Notes: generated by a model not told the origin, from the letters alone. DNA of 9,654 nucleotides from an uncultured Candidatus Saccharibacteria bacterium (GCA_938036845.1 CALHWA010000029.1:1-9654), one strand, 5' to 3'. Numbered from the stretch's first letter, positions 1-6,982 are shown. Translations and numbers: made by a program.

Positions 1-102
1 GGTTTTTTTGCCAGCCTTTGCCAAATAATAGGCAACATTAATCGCCGTTGTTGTTTTGCCAACACCACCTTTTTGATTTGTTACACAAATTACTGCCGTC
101 AT
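1..102 (-). CDS. parA: ParA-family chromosome partitioning ATPase, N-terminal fragment
   Basis: Only the first 34 codons are in the window; the gene runs off the left edge. The protein opens with a hydrophobic beta strand (TAVICVTNQ), then the deviant Walker A motif KGGVGKT followed by [11 protein letters not shown], which is diagnostic of the ParA/Soj/MinD class. Family knowledge: ParA binds ATP, coats DNA non-specifically and moves ParB-bound origin regions apart during chromosome segregation. The start is the ATG at 100-102. It lies 26 bases downstream of an extended -10 box and has no good Shine-Dalgarno motif. A ParB gene would be expected further along the same strand, outside the window. 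Whether this is the chromosomal Soj-type copy or a plasmid/element copy cannot be decided from 34 residues. Confidence 0.93.
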   Translation of the reverse strand, partial: MTAVICVTNQKGGVGKTTTAINVAYYLAKAGKKT

Positions 103-396
103 GTCCCGTATTTCCGTTTATCCTCTCCATTATAGCATAACCCACATTGGTTAGTGAGGTGAGGTAACAGAGTTATACACAGGATAAGGAGGCTTTTTCG
201 CGTGATTACCTCTGTGGTGTTTACATTGGCTACCCAAGGCCTACCTCGCGCTACTTCACTATGCTACCCACTCGAGGGTTTTCTTAAGTCTGATCATATT
301 ATACCTTCGTGTTGAGAAGAAAATTCGCTACACCCCTCACACTCCTCTAGAGTAAGGTGACGCAATAGTGACTTAAGAGAAATTAGTGTTACCTAT
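103..396. other. Intergenic region between parA and the coupling ATPase gene
   Basis: About 294 bases without a supported gene. It holds the parA promoter, one site matching the DnaA-box consensus (TTATACACA, 173-181), and four CTAC units starting at 230, 241, 251 and 264. The 7-mer GAGGTAA (161-167) recurs inverted as TTACCTC (206-212). A TATAAT box on the minus strand (298-303) is followed at once by a 12-codon open frame, which I do not call a gene. No clear rho-independent terminator is visible after the ATPase stop. Confidence 0.5.
129..137 (-). promoter_or_regulatory. Extended -10 promoter of parA
   Basis: On the minus strand this reads TGCTATAAT: a perfect -10 hexamer (129-134) with the TGn extension. 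No convincing -35 box lies 16-18 bases further upstream, which the TGn extension may compensate. The predicted transcript start is near 122, giving a leader of about 20 bases. Confidence 0.65.
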
Positions 397-3267
397 CTAA
401 CGCAAAGCAAAGAAGGTTGGGTCATCAAGCTCATCGTGCGCATGCGCTGAGGTTGCACTATCAGGCTGCTTGGCCAGTGGCACCGGGCCATCTGGCTGAG
501 CCTGCACAGTATGCGGCTGGTGGTGTAAGAGCTGCGCCGGGATTGTGGTGCGTGGCTTGGCATGCTGAATGGAGAGAAGTGATGGATCGCGTGGCGCAGC
601 TGACTTAGGTGTGGTGCTCGCTGGTTTTTTGCCTGGAGAAGGAGTGGCTGGCTTGGCAGCTTTGCTGAGAGCAACAGGCTTCTTCACCTGCTTACTAGAT
701 TGAGCACTTGATTGTCCAGTAGTCGCCTGCTCATCGCGTGCTTCACCACCAGCTGGCTTGCGTCGGCGACGTCGACGGCGCTTGGCTGTACCTTCACCCG
801 TAGTGGTGGCTGACGATGCCGAAGCCCCCGTTTGACCTGCCAACGTTACACTCACCCCGGTACTGCCCGGGTGGATCCGCTCATTGATGGTATCCTCTAC
901 TGTTTGGCGCGACTGGCTATACAGCTCACGGCTATGCTCAATAATGCGCGACAAATGGCTCCGCTTAGCCTCAGGCAAGTTAAGCGTAGTCGCACTAAAG
1001 GCTGGTGCCTTTTCACCATTAATCACCATGTTAATGATAAAGTTGCGATTATGCATCTGTGTGAGGTCGTTCTCCTCAAACTGCGGTTCAAATTGTTTGG
1101 CAAGAATCGGGCTGTCGTCTGGCGAGACGCGGAAGCTAATCATCGTCCCGACGTTGCCAAAGACCGCATCACGCACCGTTGGCTCCATCTGCGAGATATA
1201 TTGATTAGCCACGGTAAGGTTGAGTCCATACTTGCGTGCCTCGCTCAGGATAGTGGCAAAGCTATCAGTTGCGAAGTTTTGGAACTCATCGACATAGAGA
1301 TAAAATGGCCGCCGGTCATGAATATCGAGGATATCGCTCCGACTCATCGCCGCCAGCTGGATCTTTGTGACTAAGAATGAACCAAGAATTCCCGCATTAT
1401 CCTCGCCAATCAACCCCTTCGACAAATTCACTACCAAGATCTTGCCCTCGTCCATAATCTGGCGAATATTAAATGACGAGTGTGTCTGACCAATAATATT
1501 GCGGATAATGGGATTTGCCGTAAAAGCTCCCACCTTGTTGAGCACTGGCGCAATGGCCTCCGTCTGGAACTTCTCCGACCAGCTGGCAAACTCCACATTC
1601 CAGAACTGCCGCACCACCACATCGTTGCAGTAGCCGATCGTCTCTTTGCGGAATTTTTTGTCCGTCAGCATGCGGGTGATATCGAGCATGGTAGGCTCGG
1701 GCCGATCGAGTAGTGCCAAAATAGTATAGCGCAAGATATATTCCAGCCGCGGCCCCCAACTGTCGCCGAACATCCGTTTGAGCACACCAATCACCTCTGA
1801 TGAGATCGTCGATTTCTGCGCTGGGTTGGTAACCTCCAGTGGATTAAAGCCAATCGGGTGCTCGACGTCTGCGGGGTTAAAATACACCACGTCATCTAGC
1901 CGTGCCTCGGGAATGAACTTCATATTCTCGATGGCAAAGTCGCCGTGCGGGTCGATGATGGCATAGCCTTGATTATGGTAAATATCACTCAAGGCAAAGA
2001 GCTCCAGCAGGCCACTCTTCCCCGCTCCTGTCTGGCCGATGATATAGACGTGGCGCGAGCGATCGCTCCGCAGCATGCCAAACTGGTGATTGATCCCCCG
2101 AAAGTTGGTCAGACCAAAGGCCGAGATCTTCTCGTCGTCAGCTGCATGACCAGTGAGGACAGGCAGACGGTTGGGCGGTTCGGCGGTTTTGTTGCTTGCC
2201 CAGACAATGTTGGGCGTCTCGACATTGGTGTGCGGCAGATGGAAGACACTCGCCATCTCCTCAATATTGAGCAAAAAGCCGCGGTCGGCAAAGAGGCGCA
2301 ACTTATAGCGGTTGAGGTCTTCCTTGCGGAAGCTATCGTGGCTCATGGTGAAACCATTGAGGTTGGTGCTGTTGTATTGCTTGAAGGTGCCAATGATCGC
2401 CTGCATGCGTAGCCGGGCATCAGTGGTGCTATCACCGAGGTATGCAACGCGAATCTTAACCTGGTAACCCAGCTTGGCGGCCTTTTTCTCGGCTTCGGCA
2501 ATGCGGGTTTTGTCGCGATCAGAGAGCTCCGTTACCGTCGTCATGTTGCCTTCGGGTGGTTGCCACAGCGCCATGAGAAACTGGCTAAACCACCGCGCCT
2601 TTGGGTGAAATGCTTCGCCAAAGAACCCACCGCCGCGCACGCGCTTGACCCACGCATCGGATGCTTTGTGCCAGTCATCTGCCACGGGGCGCACCAAAAT
2701 TTGGATCCAAATCTCATCATCCGTATCCTCCAACTTGGCTAATGTACCTGTAATACCGGCCAGTGGATCGACCTCAAAGCTCTGAAAAGTCTTGATCGGC
2801 AAAAACTCACTCTCTGCCAGCACAACCTCTGCTGTATAGACGACATGGTGCTGCTGCTCGTGTGCTGTATAGTCGGCTGTGGCAGTGTGGATTTGCACCG
2901 TGGGATACTGCGAATAAATCTGACTCTCAACGAAGTTGCGTAGTGCACGCGGCGTCCAGACATAAAACTGAATCTGCCCACCGACTGACGCAATCTCAAA
3001 GCTGAGATGCTCTTGGTAGCCATCATTAATTTTGAGTTCGCGCGCATCGCGCAAGATACCGTGGAGGCTGGCAAACATTTGCTCAGCTGCGAGCTCAGAC
3101 TTGTCATTAGCACGGGGAATCTCGAGGATAAGCAGCTCACTCTCGACCTCGCGCAGTACATCAACCTGCCGGTTGTTGCGCCACGTCAAATAACCGAGGA
3201 GGATCACCACTGGCACCCACACATACCACTGCAGAATAATCGTGAAAAACGTCGTAAAAAATGCCAT
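397..3267 (-). CDS. VirD4/TraG-like type IV secretion coupling ATPase, membrane-anchored
   Basis: A 956-residue protein. Residues about 5-27 form one hydrophobic membrane segment, so the bulk is probably cytoplasmic. Residues 30-390 are an alpha/beta region without obvious motifs. The ATPase core follows: Walker A GQTGAGKS (411-418), then DPHGD (439-443) as in HerA/VirD4/TraG ATPases, Walker B FYLYVDEF (655-662), and ANQYISQ (687-693), resembling the motif after Walker B in coupling proteins. Residues 800-956 are low-complexity, rich in Ala/Ser/Pro/Lys, with seven consecutive Arg near 830. Family knowledge: such hexameric ATPases pump DNA, or recruit substrates, at a membrane channel. The start ATG (3265-3267) follows a strong promoter with a very short leader; the stop is TAG. 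No other T4SS gene is in the window. A HerA/FtsK-like role independent of secretion is the alternative. Confidence 0.88.
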   Translation of the reverse strand: MAFFTTFFTIILQWYVWVPVVILLGYLTWRNNRQVDVLREVESELLILEIPRANDKSELAAEQMFASLHGILRDARELKINDGYQEHLSFEIASVGGQIQFYVWTPRALRNFVESQIYSQYPTVQIHTATADYTAHEQQHHVVYTAEVVLAESEFLPIKTFQSFEVDPLAGITGTLAKLEDTDDEIWIQILVRPVADDWHKASDAWVKRVRGGGFFGEAFHPKARWFSQFLMALWQPPEGNMTTVTELSDRDKTRIAEAEKKAAKLGYQVKIRVAYLGDSTTDARLRMQAIIGTFKQYNSTNLNGFTMSHDSFRKEDLNRYKLRLFADRGFLLNIEEMASVFHLPHTNVETPNIVWASNKTAEPPNRLPVLTGHAADDEKISAFGLTNFRGINHQFGMLRSDRSRHVYIIGQTGAGKSGLLELFALSDIYHNQGYAIIDPHGDFAIENMKFIPEARLDDVVYFNPADVEHPIGFNPLEVTNPAQKSTISSEVIGVLKRMFGDSWGPRLEYILRYTILALLDRPEPTMLDITRMLTDKKFRKETIGYCNDVVVRQFWNVEFASWSEKFQTEAIAPVLNKVGAFTANPIIRNIIGQTHSSFNIRQIMDEGKILVVNLSKGLIGEDNAGILGSFLVTKIQLAAMSRSDILDIHDRRPFYLYVDEFQNFATDSFATILSEARKYGLNLTVANQYISQMEPTVRDAVFGNVGTMISFRVSPDDSPILAKQFEPQFEENDLTQMHNRNFIINMVINGEKAPAFSATTLNLPEAKRSHLSRIIEHSRELYSQSRQTVEDTINERIHPGSTGVSVTLAGQTGASASSATTTGEGTAKRRRRRRRKPAGGEARDEQATTGQSSAQSSKQVKKPVALSKAAKPATPSPGKKPASTTPKSAAPRDPSLLSIQHAKPRTTIPAQLLHHQPHTVQAQPDGPVPLAKQPDSATSAHAHDELDDPTFFALR

Positions 3268-3281
3268 AATGACGCGCTTTG

Positions 3282-3310
3282 ATTATAGCATGGGACATGT
3301 GTTTTGACAA
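3282..3310 (-). promoter_or_regulatory. Sigma70-type promoter of the coupling ATPase gene
   Basis: On the minus strand: -35 TTGTCA (3305-3310), a 17-base spacer ending in TGC, and -10 TATAAT (3282-3287). This is close to consensus with an extended -10. The transcript should start near 3275, leaving only about 7-8 bases before the ATG. Confidence 0.8.
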
Positions 3311-3518
3311 GGTATGTACGCAATTTGTTCAATAGATTTGCTAAGACGACGAGAATTAACTCTTTCGCTACACGGCCACTGGACTTATGACGCCTCACAG
3401 CTGCTTTGGTATACAGAGCAGCAACTATATCTTATACCTCATCAGATAGCCGAGCTATTGGATAAACAAAGAGAGCAACGACACTTTGATATTTTGGAAT
3501 TTAGCAATTGCCCTATTG

Positions 3519-3866
3519 CTACAAATTCACCACACCCGTCTCGACCTGCTCGGCGACAAAGGCAGCACCCAGGACGCGTTCAAGGCTGGAGATCATCTCG
3601 TTTTCAACTGGTTGGCAGGTTGTCATCGTCACGTATGCCAGACCGGTCTCGGGCCAGGTACGCGCTGCGATATGTGCTTCGGGCAAGAGAAGCGCCACAC
3701 CAATGCCATATGGTACATAGTCGTGGCTCACCGAGCGCACCGCCGAGAGCCCCGCTCGCCAGGCAATCTCACGCAAAGCTTGCTGCACAACAATCCGGCT
3801 GTTGAGGCATACTGCGCTTCCACCGGTGATTTTAAATGTCATTGTTTGCAGCTGCTCTGCTTTCAT
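3519..3866 (-). CDS. SpeD-like (S-adenosylmethionine decarboxylase fold) protein lacking the pyruvoyl serine
   Basis: A 115-residue protein. The segment PYGIGVALLLPEAHIAARTW and the following PETGLAYVTMTTC (52-84) matches class 1B AdoMet decarboxylase, whose core is PYGVSG...SESHxxIHTWPE...FTC. Family knowledge: the proenzyme cleaves itself before a serine (Ser63 in the Thermotoga maritima enzyme), which becomes the pyruvoyl cofactor; Ser55, His68 and Cys83 support processing or catalysis. Here the aligned residues are Gly56, Ala64, Arg69 and Cys84, so only the cysteine survives. By inference the protein keeps the fold but cannot make pyruvoyl and is not an ordinary decarboxylase. It might bind a ligand or regulate something. 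The start ATG sits 6 bases after an extended -10 box; the stop is TAG. It stands alone, with no speE nearby. The frame is intact and the codons appear under constraint, arguing against a pseudogene. Confidence 0.75.
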   Translation of the reverse strand: MKAEQLQTMTFKITGGSAVCLNSRIVVQQALREIAWRAGLSAVRSVSHDYVPYGIGVALLLPEAHIAARTWPETGLAYVTMTTCQPVENEMISSLERVLGAAFVAEQVETGVVNL

Positions 3867-3872
3867 GGAGAT

Positions 3873-3881
3873 ATTTTATCA
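3873..3881 (-). promoter_or_regulatory. Extended -10 promoter of the SpeD-like gene
   Basis: On the minus strand TGATAAAAT: -10 hexamer TAAAAT (3873-3878) with a TGn extension, ending 6 bases before the ATG. The predicted transcript begins at, or within a base of, the start codon. No good -35 box is visible. Confidence 0.55.
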
Positions 3882-4093
3882 TATTTGCAGCTATTTCCGG
3901 GGAGAATTATAGCAGGAGACAATAGCAAAGACGGCCACCAAATAATATACTTCAGAACCACCTTTAGCAGTAGCTTTTCCTCTATTACTTCATTTGGACA
4001 AAGTGCAAAAGCTCACTGGTATCAACAAGCATTTTGTGCTAGCTCTGGGAGATTGCTGTGTGAGGAGATATTCCACTCCCCCAAGCAGTAAAA

Positions 4094-4121
4094 TTGACGA
4101 TTTGTCCTGCGATGCTATACT
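4094..4121 (+). promoter_or_regulatory. Promoter of the small membrane protein gene (leaderless)
   Basis: -35 TTGACG (4094-4099), a 16-base spacer ending in TGC, then -10 TATACT (4116-4121). The ATG begins at 4128, the position where transcription should start. Confidence 0.72.
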
Positions 4122-4127
4122 AGCATT

Positions 4128-4625
4128 ATGATTGATGCACTCACGAATACCCTCACCAAACTCTGCCAACCCCTCCCCCGCATGAGCGCTGCCATGAAGC
4201 AGTGGTTTCGTGATAACCTCTGGGTTATGATGCTGCTGGTTGCGGTTGTTAATGCTGGGTACGGCGTATCCTTGCTTATCCAGCTATATCAGGCTTTTAC
4301 ATCAAAGGTAAGTACTTGGCTGATGATGGTTGCGCCACAAGCATCTTCGTCGCTTACTGCGCGGCGAGTTTATCTTGTCGTTGCGCTGCTGTGCGTCATT
4401 GCTCAGGGGGTCATTGCTGGCCTTGCAGTCCTCCCCTTGCGCGAACGGCGCAAACAGGGCTGGGCGCTTGCGGTGTGTAGTGCACTAGTGATTGGTCTCT
4501 TTGCGGTGATTGGCTTCATCCTCAATATATTTATGATGCCACTGGCCGTGCTGGTGTCGCTCATGTCGCTACTGTTTGCGCTGGCGGCGCTATATGTTGC
4601 ACACGAAGTGAAGGATGAGTTTTAA
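4128..4625 (+). CDS. Small four-helix integral membrane protein, function unknown
   Basis: 165 residues that I do not recognise as a named family. Four hydrophobic segments are visible at about 31-53, 80-103, 111-133 and 136-157, joined by short loops. The basic stretch RERRKQ (105-110) lies between helices 2 and 3, so by the positive-inside rule that loop is probably cytoplasmic. The N-terminal 30 residues are amphipathic rather than a signal peptide. The C-terminus is short and charged (HEVKDEF). The start is the ATG at 4128, exactly where a strong extended -10 promoter predicts transcription to begin, so the mRNA should be leaderless. The gene is single: the SpeD-like gene upstream is divergent and the next feature is a tRNA. 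Such proteins are common in reduced CPR genomes, but no substrate or partner can be proposed. Confidence 0.78.
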   Translation: MIDALTNTLTKLCQPLPRMSAAMKQWFRDNLWVMMLLVAVVNAGYGVSLLIQLYQAFTSKVSTWLMMVAPQASSSLTARRVYLVVALLCVIAQGVIAGLAVLPLRERRKQGWALAVCSALVIGLFAVIGFILNIFMMPLAVLVSLMSLLFALAALYVAHEVKDEF

Positions 4626-4873
4626 TTTAATACTTCTAAATTACACACCTGCCATCTTGGTCAATAGCGCCTGATGGGTTTACACCCTCTGTCTACTCCC
4701 CACACTCCCTGCTAGCACAACGAGAGAATGAATAAATCAATAGAGATATTCATTTCGCGTGCGAAGCTAGAAAACTTATTTGCTTGGCGACAAGCTACCA
4801 TTCTTCGAATGAACTAACAAGAAAAAGGGTGAGCGGGCAATACGATAAGCCGCGTAGTTTCGACGCAAACAGC
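4626..4873. other. Gene-free stretch before tRNA-Gln
   Basis: About 250 bases between the membrane protein stop and the tRNA promoter. I see no protein-like frame, no strong hairpin followed by a T-run and no repeat. The only palindrome found is a weak GGGT/ACCC pair near 4677-4688. Confidence 0.5.
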
Positions 4874-4902
4874 TTGAAAACCACCCCTGCCTGTGCTACA
4901 GT
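4874..4902 (+). promoter_or_regulatory. Promoter of tRNA-Gln
   Basis: -35 TTGAAA (4874-4879), a 17-base spacer ending in TGC, and -10 TACAGT (4897-4902). The predicted start near 4909 is a few bases upstream of the mature tRNA end at 4914. Confidence 0.72.
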
Positions 4903-4913
4903 ATCTACAGCGA

Positions 4914-4988
4914 TGGGGTGTCGCCAAGTGGTAAGGCAACGGGTTCTGGTCCCGTCATGCGGGGGTTCGAATCCCTCCACCCCAGCCA
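4914..4988 (+). tRNA. tRNA-Gln, anticodon CUG
   Basis: A complete cloverleaf. The acceptor arms TGGGGTG (4914-4920) and CACCCCA (4978-4984) pair fully. The D-arm is GCC...GGC. The anticodon stem ACGGG/CCCGT encloses loop TTCTGGT with anticodon CTG, which reads CAG (Gln). The T-arm GGGGG/CCCTC has one G-U pair and loop TTCGAAT. The discriminator base is G and the CCA end is encoded (4986-4988). It has its own promoter just upstream and lies at the junction between the more GC-rich left half and the AT-rich accessory right half, a typical position for integration next to a tRNA gene. No second copy of its 3' end is present in the window. Confidence 0.96.
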
Positions 4989-5063
4989 AGCTGTATAACA
5001 GAGTGAGTGACAAGGTTCCGTGATCTTTAGCTACCATGAATAACTACCTCTGTTGTAAAGCTT
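4988..5063 (+). repeat. Imperfect 16-nt inverted repeat abutting the tRNA 3' end
   Basis: The left arm AAGCTGTATAACAGAG (4988-5003) begins at the last A of the tRNA CCA. The right arm CTCTGTTGTAAAGCTT lies at 5048-5063. The arms pair at 15 of 16 positions, counting one G-U, around a 44-base loop. The stem is long for chance in this setting. It could be a folded element in the tRNA 3' trailer, a small structured RNA, or the remains of a recombination site. No open frame in it is convincing. Confidence 0.5.
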
Positions 5064-5080
5064 GGTCAAATAGGAATTAT

Positions 5081-5118
5081 CGTCCAGTCCGGAGCGGCTG
5101 GACGGTTTGTTTTGTGAT
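5081..5118 (+). terminator. Rho-independent terminator-like hairpin
   Basis: CGTCCAG and CTGGACG (7 bp) enclose an inner CCG/CGG pair with a one-base bulge and a GAG loop (5081-5104). The T-rich stretch gtttgttttg follows. It is well placed to end the tRNA-Gln transcript before the HEPN gene. The T-run is broken by Gs, so efficiency is uncertain. Confidence 0.62.
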
Positions 5119-5157
5119 TTGGTTCTGTGACTTTCTGCTAGTATCCGCTATTTGACA

Positions 5158-5163
5158 TATAAT
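5158..5163 (+). promoter_or_regulatory. -10 box of the HEPN gene (near-leaderless)
   Basis: A perfect TATAAT ends 8 bases before the ATG at 5172, so transcription should start within about two bases of it. There is no TGn extension and no good -35 box. Confidence 0.55.
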
Positions 5164-5171
5164 AAGTATCA

Positions 5172-6014
5172 ATGAGTAAGAGCAGCGATAAAGAGCTATA
5201 CATGCAGTGCCGTGACGCATATCGTGAATGGCTTGCAGATCAAAAAACAGATGATCGAACACTGCACAAAAAAGTCAACGACAGAATCGCGATGCGTGCC
5301 GAATTTGACAGTAAGCTTCTTAATATGGTCTACAACAATGATGAATATGATAGACGGGCGCTAGCGGTAAAGCCGCAGCACCAACAGAACAAGACCTTTA
5401 CAATTTACTTTCAGATATATTTTCTATCAAAAAGCACAAAAACAGATTTATTTAAAACACGGCTTACGCTTTCCGGCATTAAGTTTACCTGGTGTAGTGA
5501 GCGCGATTTTTGGAGGACAGTAAAGAAGACTGGTGATATAAGAGAGTATCGATGGCGTCGGAGTGAAGTATTTCCGAAGCTTGATAACGAGTCTAATACC
5601 TATACTGTTAAGGCTAAGGTCGCCAATCGCAATATGGAAGCGGCTGTTAATAAAGCCGCCAGAACCTTTCAGGGATTCATGGACTGTATTAATGTTGTAC
5701 AAGTATTTAATTATCAGGAGCGCAATCTGTTGTATGGTCCGAGCAGCAATAAGACGGCTATAAGTAGTGTCGGCATATTTATAGCCGAGAGAGACGGCAG
5801 GGCTGAAATATTTTGGTCTACAACAAGGAGACATGCCCTGCCTTCAGAAAAGCTTAATGCTCTAGATACTGGCAAAAAGGGCTTTCTTAGGGTCTTGCTG
5901 AGGGCATTTCAGGATAATAATTTTGCCGCTGCTGAGCGGTTGAGGTGTGTTGTTATGGAATTTGCATCTGCACTGGACGCGGAAGATGTAAATCTTGGCT
6001 TGTTGGGGTTTTAG
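5172..6014 (+). CDS. N-terminal piece of the split HEPN protein, as translated to the TAG
   Basis: 280 residues from ATG 5172 to TAG 6012-6014. Residues 1-60 are charged and helical. Residues 70-240 contain alternating hydrophobic strands (FTIYFQIYFL, SSVGIFIAERDGRAEIFWST). Residues 245-280 begin a helical segment (LRVLLRAF, then AAAERLRCVVMEFASAL) that would be the first part of the C-terminal helical domain. The product therefore ends inside a helix and lacks the catalytic HEPN motif. I do not recognise the beta-rich part as a named domain; by analogy with ApeA-like proteins it could be the sensing half. The promoter and start codon look intact. Confidence 0.6.
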   Translation: MSKSSDKELYMQCRDAYREWLADQKTDDRTLHKKVNDRIAMRAEFDSKLLNMVYNNDEYDRRALAVKPQHQQNKTFTIYFQIYFLSKSTKTDLFKTRLTLSGIKFTWCSERDFWRTVKKTGDIREYRWRRSEVFPKLDNESNTYTVKAKVANRNMEAAVNKAARTFQGFMDCINVVQVFNYQERNLLYGPSSNKTAISSVGIFIAERDGRAEIFWSTTRRHALPSEKLNALDTGKKGFLRVLLRAFQDNNFAAAERLRCVVMEFASALDAEDVNLGLLGF

Positions 6015-6074
6015 AGGTGTCTAGAAATTACCACCAGAAAAGCAAATGGCCAAACTCGCAGAGAGGCTGAGGTA

Positions 6075-6392
6075 TTGGATATATTTAAAAATTATATCCC
6101 TGGAGAGAGATATTGGGAGCAGCAAGGATTCCTGATAAAGGAGACTCGTAATATCTATGTCCATCAGGGTGTCTCTAGCACGGGAGGCGCCCCTGACTAC
6201 TACCTAAACTGGTCCAAGCAGTACGCTGAAGCTGCTATTAGAATATTAATCTGGCTTTATAATAATTGTGCAACATGGAGAAGTGACGATGATATAGATA
6301 TATTTTTTGATTACTATAGCCAATCAAACCGCAAGCTTGAACTGGCTGAAAAGATATTAAGGAGCCGTAGCGTTCGTGTTGCACAGCCGTGA
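6075..6392 (+). CDS. C-terminal HEPN piece, possibly re-initiated at TTG
   Basis: 105 residues in the same frame as the upstream piece, containing the RNIYVH motif and a long following helix pair (YYLNWSKQYAEAAIRILIWL). If translated separately, the TTG at 6075 is the first plausible start. GAGAGG (6061-6066) lies 8 bases upstream, the same spacing as the Shine-Dalgarno motifs of the operon at 8.2-8.6 kb. The piece would carry the RNase motif without the N-terminal regulatory half. Equally likely it is simply the stranded 3' part of a broken gene. The stop is TGA, which is evidence that TGA is not recoded in this organism. Confidence 0.4.
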   Translation: MDIFKNYIPGERYWEQQGFLIKETRNIYVHQGVSSTGGAPDYYLNWSKQYAEAAIRILIWLYNNCATWRSDDDIDIFFDYYSQSNRKLELAEKILRSRSVRVAQP

Positions 6393-6412
6393 CTTATGAG
6401 CTTCTGGGGCCT

Positions 6413-6982
6413 CTATTCTTTCGCTTCTCGTCTTTTGTTAAATAAATAGATAAATTGTTTTACCATAGCTTCCTTAAATTCGGGTGATTTCTCATTTCCT
6501 ACCTTTGCGATAGTATGAATATCACGTACCCTCGGACGCTCGAACAGGACAAGGTCTGACTCCTTCGTATTTATTAGGTTGCCATATCGGGGATCAGACG
6601 TGATAATTTGGTGTATAGTATCAATGCTAATAATAGCATCTATACTGAGTATTGCGTCTAGTGTTAAATCTCTATATGTATGGTTACTTTTTCCTATAGT
6701 GTGCCAGACTCCTGCAAATTGCAGTACAAAGCTTATCGCGTCATCTGCTGACCGTATCTTCCTCCCTAGATATTGACCAGTTTCCTCTCTACTGGAAGGC
6801 TCGGCCCATCTTGCGTACAGTCGTATAGACGAGCCACCTTGACTAGGCGACGGCAACTTATCATTGTCGGCGAAGCGCCTGATAGATCGCAGCACGACAG
6901 CTTTGTATTGTTGCATCTGGGATCTTTCCAATTTAATTGAATGACTACCCCTTCCTGTACCATAATGGATCACGTGGTCCAT
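6413..6982 (-). CDS. Hypothetical protein with short internal repeat
   Basis: 189 residues from ATG 6980-6982 to TAG 6413-6415; I do not recognise the family. A longer reading from TTG at 7042 adds 20 residues but places the start under the Nudix promoter, so ATG is preferred. Neither start has a Shine-Dalgarno motif. Visible features are a basic N-terminal third, no membrane segment, and three near-tandem six-residue units DAILSI-DAIISI-DTIHQI. The protein ends in a Lys/Arg-rich helix. It converges on the HEPN gene, whose stop is only 20 bases away, and diverges from the Nudix gene with a short shared upstream region. The frame is open over its whole length and much longer than other frames on either strand, which is the main reason to call it a gene. 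Confidence 0.55.
   Translation of the reverse strand: MDHVIHYGTGRGSHSIKLERSQMQQYKAVVLRSIRRFADNDKLPSPSQGGSSIRLYARWAEPSSREETGQYLGRKIRSADDAISFVLQFAGVWHTIGKSNHTYRDLTLDAILSIDAIISIDTIHQIITSDPRYGNLINTKESDLVLFERPRVRDIHTIAKVGNEKSPEFKEAMVKQFIYLFNKRREAKE

Larger units (their letters stand above)
5172..6392 (+). pseudogene. ApeA-like HEPN-domain protein gene interrupted by one in-frame TAG
   Basis: Reading 5172-6392 in a single frame gives 405 sense codons plus one TAG at codon 281 (6012-6014), with no other stop. Sequence after the TAG is protein-like at once (RCLEITTRKANGQTRREAEV) and leads into a HEPN helix carrying R-N-x3-H (Arg326, Asn327, His331; RNIYVH), the Rx4-6H motif of HEPN ribonucleases. 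The first 240 residues look beta-rich, as in ApeA-like HEPN proteins. Around the stop the text reads LGLLGF-stop-RCLEI. In many such proteins a Trp precedes an x-x-L-E pair here (LW..LE), so a TGG-to-TAG change is likely (inference). Family knowledge: HEPN RNases cut RNA in phage defence and toxin systems. Alternatives are readthrough, re-initiation at TTG 6075, or a sequencing error. Confidence 0.68.

Noticed and set aside
832..2412. Several plus-strand open frames (832-1374, 1945-2412 and others)
   Set aside because: All are antisense to the well-supported ATPase gene and have no family features.
3314..3805. 163-codon open frame on the plus strand, with a protein-like first 60 codons
   Set aside because: The later half is antisense to the SpeD-like gene, no promoter or RBS precedes its ATG, and I recognise no domain. 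At best a remnant in 3311-3518; otherwise nothing is seen in that gap.
3486..4091. 201-codon plus-strand open frame
   Set aside because: Antisense shadow of the SpeD-like gene followed by random-looking sequence rich in Ser and Cys; no start signals.
6012..6392. TGA recoding (code 25, Gracilibacteria or SR1 type)
   Set aside because: TGA ends the HEPN and decarboxylase frames at natural family ends, and no in-frame TGA interrupts the recognised domains.
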